64,000 nucleotides of DNA from Lotus japonicus (GCF_012489685.1 NC_080043.1:63419920-63483919); one strand, 5' to 3'. Shown: positions 1 to 11,550, numbered from the stretch's first letter. Numbers and translations are program-made. The notes: a model not told the origin generated them from the letters alone.

Positions 1-1120
1 TGATCACTTCTGATTCTCACAATCACACAGTCCTTCTCATTCTGAAGTCTCATACATAGATTCTTGAATATTTCAAAAGTCTCTGATTTTTCTCTCATAA
101 ATTCAACCCATGTATACCTTGAAAAATCATCTACACAGACAAACATTAACCTTTTTCCCCCCAAGCTTTCAACCTGCATGGGACCCATGAGATCCATGTG
201 AAGCAATTCCAGAACCTTTGTCGTGGTCTGATGCTGGAGCATCTTGTGTGGCACCTTGGTTTTCTTACCAATCTGACATTCTCCACATAGCTTTCCTTCT
301 CCCAAGCTCAAATTGGGCAATCCCCTTATTGCTTCATCTGCAAGAATCTTTTGCATGCTCCTGTAGTTGAGATGTCCTAGTCTTTGATGCCATACATTCA
401 CCTCATCTTCTTTAGTTAACAAACATTTGGAAACACGAGCTTTATCTTCTGATGTCCACATATAACAGTTGTCTTTTGATCTGACTCCTCTCATCACAAC
501 TCTCTCATCATCAGTGGTCACAACACATTCTATCTTATTGAACTTCACATCATATCCTTGATCACACAGTTGACTTATGCTGATTAAGTTGGCTGTTAAA
601 CCATTTACAAGTAGCACATTGTTCAAGTTAGGAGATTCTGTGCTAACAAGATTTCCTACTCCCTTGATCTTTCCTTTAGCTCCATCTCCAAAAGTAACAT
701 AGTTGGTGGAGTGACTTCTGATGTCTTGCAAGAAGCTCTTGTTTCCTGTCATGTGCTTTGAACAACCACTATCAAAATACCAATCTTCCTTTGATGATGC
801 TCTGAAAGACGTGTAGGCTACCTGACATCTGACTTCACCCTTGGGCTTCCATTGCTTCCTCATCTGAACAGGGTTTTTATCCTGCATCTGAGGATAACCA
901 TATAACCTGTAACAGTAGGGCTTTATATGACCATTCTTACCACAGTAGTGACACTTCCAAGGTACAGTTTTATCAAGCTTAAGCTGGGGTTTCACATGCA
1001 GAGGTACATGTCGAGGCAATGAATCTGACACCTGATAATTTCTGGGCTTCTTGAATTCAGTTTGTTTTGCAGCAGACACAAATTTCTTTGTTTGCTGTTC
1101 TATAGTCAAAGCCAATTCCT
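1..1120 (-). pseudogene. pol fragment: second gag knuckle, aspartic protease and integrase N-part (Sirevirus copy 1)
   Basis: Read on the minus strand, this segment carries a CCHC knuckle (C-X2-C-X4-H-X4-C, about 910-955), then the retroviral-type protease motif DSGCSKHMTG (about 735-775), then the copia 'LISISQLCD' segment, the HHCC zinc finger (HQRLGH ... CGEC), and the first integrase aspartate in 'LLHMDLMGP'. The window ends at 'IRSDH', which holds the second catalytic aspartate. The third residue (Glu), reverse transcriptase and RNase H are off the left edge. The frame differs by one base shift near position 1110 from the upstream gag frame, so the copy cannot make an intact Gag-Pol. Within this segment the frame is open. 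Confidence 0.85.
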
Positions 1121-2181
1121 TTCAAACTCCCTCCTTGCTTGCTAGTTTCTTTCAGAATTTCATCAAGCATATTAGAACCACTGTTCAACATTCTAACAGA
1201 TTTGTGAGTAGCTTCAAGCTTTCTTGTCAGAGTTGCCACTTCCTCTTGAAGTCCTGCATTAATCAACACTAGATTAGCCTTTTCCATAACGTCAGCATTA
1301 TTAAACTTACTTTGCCATTCCTCCAGATCTTCCTTCAGCTTTGTGCTGAGCTTTTTCAGCCTTTCATTCTGAGAGACAAGTTGTTCTATCTCACTTTGCT
1401 TTTCTCTCACAAGTTTACATGCTTCTTCCCACTTGATGTGTAGCAGCTTGTAAGTCTCAACCAGTTCCTCATCTGTAATGTCCTCATCACTTGTATCAGA
1501 CTCATAGACGATTCCAGAGAAAGCATTGACTTTGTTTGCAGATATCTCCTCCTCATCTTCAGTGTCTTCATCTGACCAAGTTACCATCATACCTTTCTTC
1601 TGCTTCTTTAGATAAGTGGCGCATTCAGACCTGATGTGACCATATCCTTCACATTCATGACACTGCACTCCTTTATTCTGACCAGATCTTTCTTCTTCTT
1701 TGGTCTTCCTCTGTGAATTAGAGAATTTGGGTTTGTTATCGAACTTCATGTCCTGGACATTAGGCCTGGTTCTTTTGTCAATCTTTCTCAATGCTCTGTT
1801 GTATTTTCTTGCTAGCATGGCCAGAGCCTCAGAAAGATTTTCACCATCACAATCTTCATCATCACCTTCATCAGTGTTTGACACAAAAGCAATACTCTTA
1901 TTCTTCTTCTCAGATTTTCCACTCAGTTTCAACTCAAATGTCTGCAAAGATCCAATAAGTTCATCAACCTTCATGTTCTCAATGTCTTGAGCCTCCTCAA
2001 TTGTAATGACTTTCATAGCAAACTTCTGAGGAAGAGATTTCAAGATCTTCCTTACAAGCTTCTCATCTGACATAGGTTCTCCCAAAGCAAATGAAGCATT
2101 AGACAAGTCACGGACACGCATGTGGAATTCTGAAATAGTCTCTTCTTCAGTCATCATCAAATTTTCAAACTGAGTAGTAAG
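1057..2181 (-). pseudogene. gag, central and C-terminal part (Sirevirus copy 1)
   Basis: This is the continuation of the gag that starts at 6417, resumed after the nested solo LTR. It holds the UBN2-type gag region, an acidic stretch, a CCHC knuckle (CHECEGYGHIRSEC, near 1620-1665) and a coiled-coil-rich C-terminal region with heptad leucines (about 1260-1480). The apparent methionine start at 2160 is only the first ATG after the insertion: the reading frame is open across the junction once the solo LTR and one copy of GTAAG are discounted. A one-base shift near 1110 moves the frame to a stop at 1057, while homology continues in another frame. Gag would form the cytoplasmic virus-like particle and bind the RNA through the knuckles. 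Confidence 0.85.
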
Positions 2182-3245
2182 TGTAACACCCCAATTTCGG
2201 TGGCGTCACTTTAGTAACCAAAAGTAAACTTAATGCGGAAAAACGTGAAATATTTTTTTTTTTGATAATAACTAAGACAAGACTGAAATAGATAAAACCC
2301 AAATGCGAAAGGTAACATAACTAATACACAATACATATAACATCCCCCGCTGTAAGTAGCAACCTCGTCACGAGTAACCTCCAGTGACGGAAAGTAGAAA
2401 AGTGTAACGCCCGTAGGCAAAATGTACAATCCCAAAATGTTAGGTCAAGTGTCAGCAACACAAGCCCTCAAAAATAAGAATAAGTCAGAGCTAGGACACT
2501 AACACCCAACCTTAATAGACTCTAATCACCCATCCCCCATACTCCCATCATCGACTCCCATCTGGTCATGCATGAAGTCCGGGTCCACGTCGAAGGCTCA
2601 ATAGTAGTCATTTCGCTCCGGGTCTTCCCCGAACGACGAGGAATCACGGAAGAATCCACCAACGACATCTGACAAAAAGGGCATACATAGCCCCCCAAAC
2701 ACAGGTAGCACGTGCAAGGGTCAACTTACGGAATATAGGATAGAGAATACAAGACAACAGGTAAAGTATAAGGGGTATAGATATATATGTTATATATATA
2801 CATATAAGTTCTGCATTGTCTACCCTAAGGTTTAAACATAGCATGTTATCAACACTCTAGTACAATTCCATCATCAAAGCACATAACGATATCTATCAAC
2901 ATCTACTCATCAAAACACATAACGATGTTTATCAACATCAACTCATCAAAACACATAACGATGTTTATCAACATCAACTCATCAAAACACATAACGATAC
3001 AATTAGAGTGCATGATATGTCAATGCAACGTCACTCTCGACGGTTCCAGAAAGAGTAGGCTGGGCACGTTTGAGTCGGTCCTAACACTGGCATTGTGTCG
3101 ACCATAACTCCCGAGTGTCACTTACAACCTTGACATAGCCGGATCAGTCCTAACCCTGCGGGTCGACTTTTCCCTCCGCTATGCCCGACAATCAACAGGT
3201 CGATCCTAACCTCACGGTCGATCATATCCCCCGTCGATGTCCGAA

Positions 3246-3605
3246 TTACCCGAAGGTATAAACTGTACCCGAAGGTATAAACGGTACCCGAAGGTATAAA
3301 CTGTACCCGAAGGTATAAACTGTACCCGAAGGCATAAACGGTACCCGAAGGTATAAACTGTACCCGAAGGTATAAACTGTACCCGAAGGCATAAACTGTA
3401 CCCGAAGGCATAAACTGTACCCGAAGGCATAAACTGTACCCGAAGGCATAAACGGTACCCGAAGGTATAAACTGTACCCGAAGGTATAAACGGTACCCGA
3501 AGGTATAAACTGTACCCGAAGGTATAAACTGTACCCGAAGGTATAAACGGTACCCGAAGGCATAAACTGTACCCGAAGGTATAAACTGTACCCGAAGGCA
3601 TAAAC
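3246..3605. repeat. 19-bp minisatellite inside solo LTR 1, about 19 copies
   Basis: The unit is ACCCGAAGGTATAAACTGT with two main variable sites (GGTATAAAC/GGCATAAAC and CTGT/CGGT). About 19 copies fit in 360 bp. Because 19 is not a multiple of three and the unit contains no stop on the minus strand, all three minus frames stay open. The resulting repetitive 'proteins' are artefacts, not genes. Confidence 0.95.
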
Positions 3606-5310
3606 TTAACTCATGATGATTCCTCGAATCATCCAACTCATCTCCATCCGATGGTCAAAAACTGCTCAGCGAGCAAAGAGCATCAACATGCTCGGAAACT
3701 ACCCGTTTCCCGGCTTATCTCTCAGATAGCCCAACAACACAACTGCTCCCAGAGCACAAGAGTATCAACATACTCAAAACCTCTCAATATCTCAACACTT
3801 GGATCCGACGACACTTCTCGTTGTCCAAAACTAAGATTCGACTCCTAAGTTTCCTTCGAGATTATTATCATTACTTAAAGATTTAGAGGTTGTTTAAGGT
3901 CTTATGAGTTTTCTTCACAAAATAATATCCTTTTAGCCTTATCGCAATTCTTATAAGTTCTCGGGATCTCCAAATCCCCAAATGACTCCAGAGAATGTCT
4001 CGATCCATAAAACACCATAACAAGGCCCGAATCTCATTCGTCCTATCAAACTTTCCCCAAAACTCTCAAAATAAAATCGGCATGACCTGCCCGCTATTCT
4101 CACTATTCCGAAACTCAGATTTCATTGCTAAAGCATAAATAACTCAGCACCATCAATTAACATGTCATATATCAACATAATAAGCAATAACCACATAGCA
4201 CTTAGCATATAAGGCATTCACCACACATCCTAGATTACCCACATAGCACATAGCATGTAAGTCAATCTCAAAAACATAGTAGTAGATTCATCATCTACAT
4301 TGTCAGCCGAAGCCTCAGAAAACATTTTCCCAATCATACACAAACAAGTGCATAAACAGTAAATCAAGTCGAATGCGTCGACACCTAAGGCATTAGCTAG
4401 TAAGGTAAGTTGCCCTTACCTCTAGTTATTCCAGCGTTCTCCTCAAACGTTCCTTCACAATGAGCTCCTTGATCTTCCGGAAATTCTTCTAAAGAACCTT
4501 TAAAGTAAAACCACAGAATTCTATCAAAATCTATCGGAAACTAAGCTATCAATGCTCACTAAGGTTACACGAAGTAGTTCATACTCCGAGGTACGATAAT
4601 CTAGCGCGAAAAGACAAGTTTTCGGAAAAGGAATTTTCCCCCTCCTCCTCTATAGGGCTCGGCCACTTTTCACAATTGTGGGGCTCGATTTTTCTTCGAT
4701 CAAACTTGGTTCCTATGCTTTCATTAGCCGTAACTAAGGGTATTCTGAACTCGGAAAAATTATCGGATCAAAAACTGTCGCAGGGGTATTTTGGTCATGA
4801 TTTTTAACTTAGAAATTTCAAAACTGAAATACCAAAAACCAAATTTTGCAGGGACGTTACTAACGACGTTTATGACAACTAATCCTACTAACACTAAGCT
4901 AAGGCTATAGTTTTTAGCCTAAAGGTTGAAGCTATACCTCAAAAACTCCAAAAATGGGTATTTGAGGCTAAAATTGATTCCGGCGGAATTCCGGCGACAT
5001 AACGGAAAATCTAATCCGGCAGAAGTGATCTTGGGCACATATAGAAGAGGTTTAGAATCAGAAATGAAAGATTCAGGATAGTTTTGCAAAAACCCATAAA
5101 CTATCCGCTCAGAAAACTCTACAGAAAAGCTATGGAAAAAGCGATCAGAGGTAAGGATTAGCGACTATACCTCGAAGCCTTGAGGCAGCAACTGATTAAT
5201 CAACGATCAAGCAAGGATTGAACAAAATCTTCTTCTCCTTCTTCCTTGGTGAACTCGCGGCTTTGAGAGAGAAAATGGAGGAAAATTTGAGTTTTTCTTC
5301 CTTTCTTTGC

Positions 5311-5320
5311 TATATATAAA
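5311..5320 (-). promoter_or_regulatory. TATA box of solo LTR 1
   Basis: TATATATA on the minus strand sits about 710 bp from the LTR's 5' end (6025). It occupies the same place as TATA boxes at 13492, 23899 and 41905 in the sister LTRs, which makes it the likely U3 promoter. Confidence 0.6.
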
Positions 5321-6025
5321 GGTTGGAAATTCGCGGGAAAATGAAAGTTTCGCGAATTTGATTTTTCCGGCGTCATTCTCCGTGAATTAATAGATATGTT
5401 TTGGCAAAAGAATTCCAAAACTATAAAGAGGTCTCCTTGTATTTTTGGCAACTAATGCATAGTCGGTATAAAACTATTTTACCCGATAAGTTGCTTTTTG
5501 CATCGAATGTCGGAATAGAAAACTTCCTTCGGAAGAAAGATTGAAATCATCAAGAGAAATGGGTGTACGCGTGTAGAATATTCATTTGAAGCTCTGAATA
5601 GATAAAGTCTTCATTGTCGAGAAAATCTAGGGTTTTGAAATACCAGGGTTTCGGTTTCGGCAAACTTCCGATGATTGGAATCGGACGTTCGTAGATCCTA
5701 GAGTTTCGCCTTGAAACGATTGTGATATATGGAAAAAGAGAAGTTCTAACATTTCTCTGAAGATTTTTGGAATTAACTTCCATCGTGCCTATAAATGAAA
5801 ATTAGCTATATATTAGGGTTTCTGACCTAGGTTTAAGCGTATAACGATCGTGCTATAACTTTTATCGACTTCGATACGATCCTTTGACTTTTCCTGAACT
5901 TTCTCCTTCATAAATTTATTTCATTTGGTAAACTCTTGTTCAGGTTTCCTTTCACGATACATCAAGCCTAATCGTAAATGGAAATCTCTTCCACTTATTC
6001 TAAGCTTAAAATCTTGGGTCTTACA

Positions 6026-6417
6026 GTAAGCATCTGAAGCCTTGACATCCTTATTCGAGTAGTTCCTTCATGTGCAGTTTTCAGAATTTCCCAAGCATCC
6101 TTTGCCACAGTACACGTATTGATCAGCCTAAACATATTCTTGTCAACTCCATTGAAGATAGCATTTAGAGCCTTTGAATTTCCAAGAGCAGCTTCATCTT
6201 CAACACTGGTCCATTCTTCTTCAGGTTTTTCCACAACAGTAGTAGAGGTGCCTTCAACCTCAGCCTTAGTGGGGTGCTTCCAACCCTTGACAATAACTTT
6301 CCAAGTCTTGTTGTCAATTGATTTGAGAAAGGCTGTCATGCAAACCTTCCAGTAGTCATAGTTAGTACCATCCAGAATGGGTGGCCTATTTACTGATCCT
6401 CCCTCCTTGTTATCCAT
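6026..6417 (-). pseudogene. gag, N-terminal part (Sirevirus copy 1)
   Basis: The start codon at 6417 opens MDNKEGG, the same start as gag of copy 2 (11617), 50-odd bases after the primer site. The segment covers the DUF4219/UBN2-like N-terminal part of copia gag ('ILDGTNYDYWK', 'DAWEILKTAHEG'). It is cut at codon ~130 by the solo LTR at 2182-6025, whose sequence adds an out-of-context tail ending at 5995. The remainder of gag resumes at 2176. The product would be the particle-forming domain only. Confidence 0.88.
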
Positions 6418-6468
6418 GAGAACTTGAATAAAACTCCCTGGAGCTCACCCAACCAGAACAGGGTGCCT

Positions 6469-6482
6469 GCTCTGATGCCAAT
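6469..6482 (-). other. Primer binding site, tRNA-iMet type (Sirevirus copy 1)
   Basis: The minus strand reads ATTGGCATCAGAGC directly after the LTR. It resembles the canonical initiator-Met site TGGTATCAGAGC with one change (T to C). The same site follows the LTRs at 8036 and 11550. Confidence 0.8.
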
Positions 6483-7356
6483 TGTAATTCAGGTTCCCTC
6501 TGATACGATTGTCCTGCACGATGCTGGGACAAGAGGTTCGACAACCGCTTAACAGTAAAACAAAACTTAACAACTGAAACAATAACACACAGTAATTGTT
6601 AACCCAGTTCAGTGAAAACTTTCACCTACGTCTGGAGGGTTTGCACCCAAAGAAAGGAAATCCACTATCTCAAGATTCAGGAATTACAGACATTCATGAA
6701 CAACTCAGTTCATAGTTCACTTCCTAATCTACCCAGTGTATTTCTACTTAGAATCTCAACCTAAGTATGAGAGCCCCTCTCACTTTCTCTCAATCACTGC
6801 CACAGTGATTGGTGAACACAATAAACAGGTAGAGTTTGAACGCAATCAAACACACAGAATCTCTCTTTGCTTTATAGAATCAGTGAGCAAAGACAGATTC
6901 ACAACAAACAAGGACAAAGCACAATTAACAAATCCTAAACACTCGATCTCTCTCTATCAGCTTCGACCCCTTCATGTTTTAGGTCTTCATCCTTTTATAG
7001 ACTTCAGCAGCGGTAGCATGGGCTTTAGGGTTGGCACGGGCTGAAGAAACAGATTACAGTAACAGCAATTCAAAACGCAATCTTGGTAGATTCGGTTTCT
7101 TATTGCACAAGTAAAGATAGAAACCAATCTTTTAACAAAGATTGTTTCAACAAATAACAAACCAACAAATAAACCCTTATGGAATAGCTACTTGCTCCTC
7201 AAGTAACTCAAAAACATATCTTCAGTAAATCTTCAGAGGGCCCACAACAGATACACAAGCTAACGACTGATGCCCTAGCTTCACGAGGTCAGATGCCACG
7301 GCATCTGCTTCGACAATCGGTTGTTTTGACAAAATGCATGGCAACATGTTCTAACA
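6483..7356 (-). mobile_element. 5' LTR of Sirevirus copy 1 (874 bp)
   Basis: The LTR begins TGTTAGAACATG and ends GAATTACA on the minus strand. The inner end abuts the primer site and the outer end abuts AGAAT. A TATA-like TATAAAA lies at 6993-6999 on the minus strand. The length is one base short of the 3' LTR of copy 2 (29656-30530), although the 5' parts of the two LTRs differ considerably in sequence. Confidence 0.85.
6993..6999 (-). promoter_or_regulatory. TATA box of the Sirevirus copy 1 LTR
   Basis: CTATAAAAGG on the minus strand lies about 360 bp into the LTR, a normal place for the U3 promoter. Confidence 0.5.
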
Positions 7357-7664
7357 AGAATTAATTCTGAGAGGACAAGCATTCAAGCATTCATTCCAAA
7401 CTTCTCAACAAAGCATTCAAAGCTCAAGCAGAAATTCCTAAGAGTCAAACACAAGCTTTTAGTTCTGCAAGTGAAAGAGAGAACCTCATACCTTTAAAGA
7501 GTCAAATCTCTTTATTCTCTTCTCACTTAGTTTCAGAACTCTTTAAGTGATCCAAAGTCAGATCTGAACCCAAACACTTATAGTTCCAGTACCATAAATT
7601 CTCTACCACTACTCTTGAACGAAGAGAAATTTTGTAGAGTCATTTAATCTTTGTAAGATTATTG

Positions 7665-7785
7665 GAGAAGTCCTGAACAATACTTGTAGGAGGAATCCAA
7701 TAGAATACTTGGAGAAGTCCGTGATAATACTTGGAGAAGTTCTGTCGAATACTTGTATTGGAGAAGTCCTTGATACTTGCTTTGT
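7665..7785. repeat. Short imperfect tandem repeats in the old copia LTR (U3)
   Basis: AATACTTG followed by GGAGAAGTCC or a close variant recurs four to five times at 20-35 bp spacing just upstream of the TATA box at 7843. Repeats at this place in copia LTRs often act as enhancers; that role here is inference. Confidence 0.7.
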
Positions 7786-7842
7786 GGAAATCTTGGTGGT
7801 GGCCAACTACTGGATGTAGCCCAATCGTTTAGGGTGAACCAG

Positions 7843-7849
7843 TATAAAT
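7843..7849 (+). promoter_or_regulatory. TATA box of the old copia LTR
   Basis: TATAAAT lies about 190 bp before the LTR end, preceded by GGTGAACCAG. Confidence 0.6.
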
Positions 7850-8036
7850 CTTTGTGTGCTGATCGTTCTGCTTTATTTACTTACTTACTTCCGCTACACG
7901 AAACGGTTTACGGAAATTCACAATTAACGTTTTCTTGAAAGAACTTATATTCCTTTCATAAAACAAAGTTTTAAAACGTAAATTTCCAGTACACAATTCA
8001 AACCCCCCCTTTCTTGTGTTACTTATTTGCATCTCA

Positions 8037-8050
8037 ATTGGCATCAGAGC
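8037..8050 (+). other. Primer binding site, tRNA-iMet type (old copia element)
   Basis: ATTGGCATCAGAGC directly follows the LTR end and is identical to the site used by both Sirevirus copies in this window. Confidence 0.8.
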
Positions 8051-8096
8051 ATAGTCTCTAGAACAAACATCTTAAACAGGTGTAGAGTAAAGATCC

Positions 8097-9795
8097 ATGG
8101 AAGAAGATCTAGCAATAGCTACGGGCTCATCCACCAACAAGCCTCCATTCTTTGATGGAATCGAATATCCCTACTGGAAGACCCACATGCAATTATTCAT
8201 TGAGTCCTCAAACTACAAACTGTGGGACATCATTGAAAATGGCAACATCATTCACAAAGATGATGCTGGAGAACCTATCAAGAAAGATCAACTGATAGAA
8301 GCACAACGCAAAGACTATCAACTTAACTCAAAAGCAAAGTTCTTTCTTCTATGTGCACTGAGCAAATCTCAGCTGCACAAAGTTGATGGACTAGCAACAG
8401 CCAAAGAAGTCTGGGAAGCTCTAGGGCTTGCCTATGAAGGTACACCAAACGTCAGACAAGCTAAAGTAAGTTTACTTGTGGCTGAATATGAGACCTTCAA
8501 GATGAAAGAGAATGAAAGCATTGATGACATGTTTGGAAGATTCCAAACCGTCGTTAATGGCCTTAGGAATCTTGATCGCAAATATGAAAATATTGATCAA
8601 ATCACAAAGATTCTAAGATTCCTTCCTAGGCGATGGAGACCCAAAGTCACTGCTATTCAAGAAGCTAAGGACCTTAGGACATTGAGACTGGAAGATCTCC
8701 TCGGATCTCTAAAGGTTCGTGAAATAGAACTTGCCCATGACGAAGGACTGAAGAAGCAGAAGAACATTGCATTTAAAGCCAACAGTTCCAAAGCTATTCA
8801 AGTAAATGAACAATCTGAAGAAGAAGAATCCTCAAAAGAGCTGTCAGAGGATGAACAAGCTCTCTTCAACTGAAAGTTCAAGAGGATGCGGATCAAACAA
8901 CAAAGAGGAAAAGGTTCATCAAAGAAAGACAACAAACGAGAATCAAGTCTGAAAAATAAACCTTTCACACACAAAGGTGAAAGCGGCTCAAGTACAGACA
9001 AAAGCAACATTACGTGCTTTAAGTGCAAAAAACTGGGTCACACCAAGCCGGACTGTCCAAGACTAGCTAAAAAGTGTATCAAGAAACCATACTACAAGAA
9101 AAAGAAAGCCTTAGCAGCTGGATGAGATGATTCTGAGGACGGTTCAGAAGACGACGATGAAGACGATAATGAAGATGCACACTTCGCACTCATGGCATCT
9201 GCAGGCAGTTCAGAAGATGATGAGGACGATGAGGTATAACCCGAAAACCTTAAAGAAGAATTCAATGAACTACTTGAACACTCGTATGTGTTATCTGAAA
9301 AATACAAAGTTTTGAAGAAACAATTTGCTAAGTTACAAATAGAACATGAAAGATTTTTGACTGAAAAGAACAGCATAGCTCAAGAAAATACCGCTTTAAA
9401 GAAACAAGATCCTGCTAAGGAAGTAATTGCTTTAAAGAAAAGAGTTAAAGTCTTAATTGAGGATTTATCTACTTTCACCTTTGGTCATGATAATCTAGTT
9501 AAACTGTGTGGAAATAGTCGCGAACTGTATGATAAAAGTGGATTAGGTTTTGATAGTGAATCAGCCTCATCTAGTGAAACTATGTCTGATATATCCTTTA
9601 TATCATCTGATTCTGGTCAAACCCAGTTTGTTGTGAACTGCATAGTTGAGCGAGATGAAAGGAAAACCTCTTATGAAAAGAAGGTTCCTCCTAAGTATGC
9701 TACTAACCCTACAGGACCCAAGAAAACCTGGGTACCTAAAAAGTTAATCATCTCCGTTGTAGACTTATTTAACAGAACGAAGGAAACACCAACAA
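8097..9795 (+). pseudogene. Decayed copia gag
   Basis: The start codon at 8097 is the first ATG after the primer site. The first 258 codons cover a copia gag of the UBN2 type ('FFDGIEYPYWKTHMQLF', 'EVWEALGLAYEG', 'RFLPRRWRPKV'). In-frame stops follow at 8871-8873, 9123-9125 and 9237-9239, yet homology continues in the same frame. The CCHC knuckle (CFKCKKLGHTKPDC) lies near 9019-9060, then an acidic linker and a coiled-coil tail (about 9270-9480). A frame change before 9796 separates gag from protease. At least three stops and one shift mean no full-length product. The element is unrelated in gag sequence to the flanking Sireviruses beyond general family level. Confidence 0.85.
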
Positions 9796-10799
9796 TGGTA
9801 CCTGGACAGTGGATGCTCGCGACACATGACGGGAGAAAAGTCTATGTTCCCAAAGATCCAAACTAAAAAGGATGGTTGAACAATCACCTTTGGAGGGAAC
9901 CAGAAAGGACTCATTGTTGGGGAAGGTAATGTTGGTAAGAAACCACTCCCTGTAGTTAATAATGTTCTGCTAGTTAAAGGGTTAAAACATAATCTACTTA
10001 GCATAAGCCAATTATGTGATAGTGGGTTCACTGTTTTCTTTAATAAAGTGAAGTGTAGTGTCACTGATACCGATGACAAGATCATCTTTGAAGCTCAGAG
10101 ACAAGGAAATCTATATAAGACGAACTTGGAAAATCTGGCAAATCAAAATGTAACTTGTCTAGTATCATTAGAAGACAATACTTGGCTTTGGCATAGGAAG
10201 CTAGGGCATGCTTCTTTAAGGACCATCACTAAAATTATAAGTAATGACTTAGTACGTGGTTTGCCGAAACTAAATATCAAATCTGATGTTACACATTCTG
10301 CTTGTGTTCAAAGCAAACAATATCGTACCTCCTATCGTGCTAAAAACTTTGTCAGCACTAGCAAACCTCTAGACCTTTTACATATGGACTTTTTTGGACC
10401 TATTGGAGTAGCTAGTATCTCTGGAAGAAGATATTGTTTTGTCATAATCGATGACCACACAAGATTTTGCTGGGTTTTCTTCCTAACAAGTAAAGATAAA
10501 ACCTTCCAAGCATTCAAAGTTTTCAGCAAGAGAGTTCAGAACGAAAAGGGCTACTGCATGACAACCATTCTCAGTGATAGAGGAGGAGAATTTGTAAATG
10601 ATGAATTCGAAAAATTCTGTGAACAAGAAGGAATTTCCCATCAGTTCTCACCTCCCAGAACTCCTCAGCAAAACGGTGTTGCTGAACGAAAGAACAGGTC
10701 ACTTCAAGAAATGGCAAGAACGATGCTAAGTTGAACTTCTCTACCAAAATAATTTTGGGCTGAAGCTATTGAAACTGCATGCTACATCCAAAACAGAAT
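9796..10799 (+). pseudogene. Decayed copia protease and integrase
   Basis: The protease motif DSGCSRHMTG is at about 9805-9834. After an in-frame stop near 9874, homology runs on through 'LLSISQLCDSG' to the integrase. The HH of the zinc finger is present (HRKLGH), but the CC half is eroded (reads HSACVQS). The DDE core is visible: Asp in 'LLHMDFFGP' (about 10376), Asp in 'ILSDRGGEF' (about 10570) and Glu in 'NGVAERKNRSLQ' (about 10675). Stops at 10732-10734 and near 10749 follow, then 'FWAEAIETACYIQNR' breaks off at 10799, where the Sirevirus copy 2 LTR starts. Reverse transcriptase and RNase H are nowhere in the window. Confidence 0.85.
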
Positions 10800-11550
10800 T
10801 GTTGTTCCTTTGTTGTCATCAATTTTGTTAAAAAAACAACCTGATGTCCTAGCCGATGTTGTGACATCTGCCTTGGTGAAGGCCAAGACATCTGCCCCTG
10901 CTGGCATGCAAGTGGGTCCCTTATGGTTATGCTTTATGATATGTTTTGTGCTTACTTGAAGGTCAAGTAACTGATTGTCGGGAGCCAGTTGCGGGTTGTT
11001 TTTGTTGGAGCAAATCTGTGATTAAAAAGATTTGTTTCTATTTTATTTGTTGATCACTCATATCAGATCTTGGAAGATTCTCTACTGATATGAGTTAGAT
11101 CAAAGTGTTCTTCAGCCCAAATAAACCCTAGCCGCCTCTGCTGAAGTATATATAGACAAAGACCTGAAGCTTGAAGTGATCGAGAGAATTACCTTGAAGA
11201 TCAAGTGTTCTTAAGAGTGTAAGTTGTTCTTTGTCTTTGTTAGTTGTGAACTAGTCTTGCTCACTGATTCTATAAAGTGAGACTGAGTTCTGTGTTGTGT
11301 TTGAGTGTCAAACAAACCTTGTGTTATTGTTGTTACTAATCACTGTGGCAGTGATTGAGGAAAAGTGAGAGGGGCTCTCATACTTAGGCTGTGGTTCTAA
11401 GTAGAATACCACTGGGTAGATTAGGTTAAGAACAATGAACTTGATGTGTTCATGTGTGTCTGTAATACCTAGTTCTTGAGATAGTAGAATTCCTTTTCAT
11501 TGGGCGAAAGCTAACCAGACGACATTTGTTCTAAGGGATCTAGAATTACA
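10800..11550 (+). mobile_element. 5' LTR of Sirevirus copy 2, with a 127-bp internal deletion
   Basis: The LTR starts TGTTGTTCC and ends GAATTACA (751 bp). Against the 875-bp 3' LTR it lacks the bases equivalent to 30374-30500, the break falling at 11520/11521. The lost stretch lies in U5, downstream of the TATA box at 11147-11155. Since reverse transcription copies both LTRs from one template, the deletion must postdate insertion. Confidence 0.88.
11147..11155 (+). promoter_or_regulatory. TATA box of the Sirevirus copy 2 5' LTR
   Basis: TATATATAG lies about 350 bp into the LTR; the same box is at 30001-30009 in the 3' LTR. Confidence 0.6.

Larger units (their letters stand above)
2182..6025 (-). 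mobile_element. Solo LTR 1 of the long-LTR gypsy family, inserted in Sirevirus copy 1 gag
   Basis: The insertion is 3844 bp, begins TGTAACACCCC and ends CTTACA on the plus strand, and is flanked by the 5-bp target duplication GTAAG (2177-2181 and 6026-6030). Both ends match the LTR ends of gypsy element 1 (38913-42619, 3707 bp). No primer site, polypurine tract or gag-pol lies inside, so a solo LTR left by LTR-LTR recombination is the simplest reading; a non-autonomous element of LTR-like composition is less likely. In element orientation it runs right to left: U3 with a small open frame (5550-5783), TATA box at 5311-5318, then a long transcribed part. A 19-bp minisatellite at 3246-3605 is private to this copy. 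Confidence 0.88.
1..7356 (-). mobile_element. Sirevirus-type Ty1/copia element, copy 1 (5' part; continues past the left edge)
   Basis: The element reads on the minus strand from its 5' LTR (6483-7356) through a primer site and gag into protease and integrase, and leaves the window inside the integrase core. Gag carries two CCHC knuckles and its protein is close to that of copy 2 at 10800-30530. The two LTRs have matching lengths (874 bp here, 875 bp for the copy 2 3' LTR) and the same end type, so the copies belong to one family. A gypsy solo LTR splits gag at 2182-6025. The base after the LTR is followed by AGAAT (7357-7361), the expected position of a target duplication whose partner lies outside the window. 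Calling the lineage Sirevirus rests on similarity to copy 2, which shows the pol/env arrangement and multiple polypurine tracts. Confidence 0.85.
7357..8036 (+). mobile_element. 3' part of the 5' LTR of an old Ty1/copia element
   Basis: The segment precedes a primer site and a copia gag. It ends ATCTCA just before ATTGGCATCAGAGC, and has a TATA box in a 'GAACCAGTATAAAT' context common to plant copia LTRs. Its 5' start is missing because Sirevirus copy 1 inserted at 7356/7357; the rest should lie left of the window. The C-rich tract near 8007 (seven or more C) is typical of the U5 end of such LTRs. A run of imperfect ~30-bp repeats occupies 7665-7785. Confidence 0.65.

Noticed and set aside
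3246..3605. CRISPR-like array
   Set aside because: The repeats are contiguous, without spacers, in a plant LTR; it is a minisatellite.
3118..3636. Three overlapping minus-strand frames giving a repetitive Tyr/Phe/Gly-rich protein
   Set aside because: They are translations of the 19-bp minisatellite, which has no stop in any minus frame. No codon bias or start context supports a gene.
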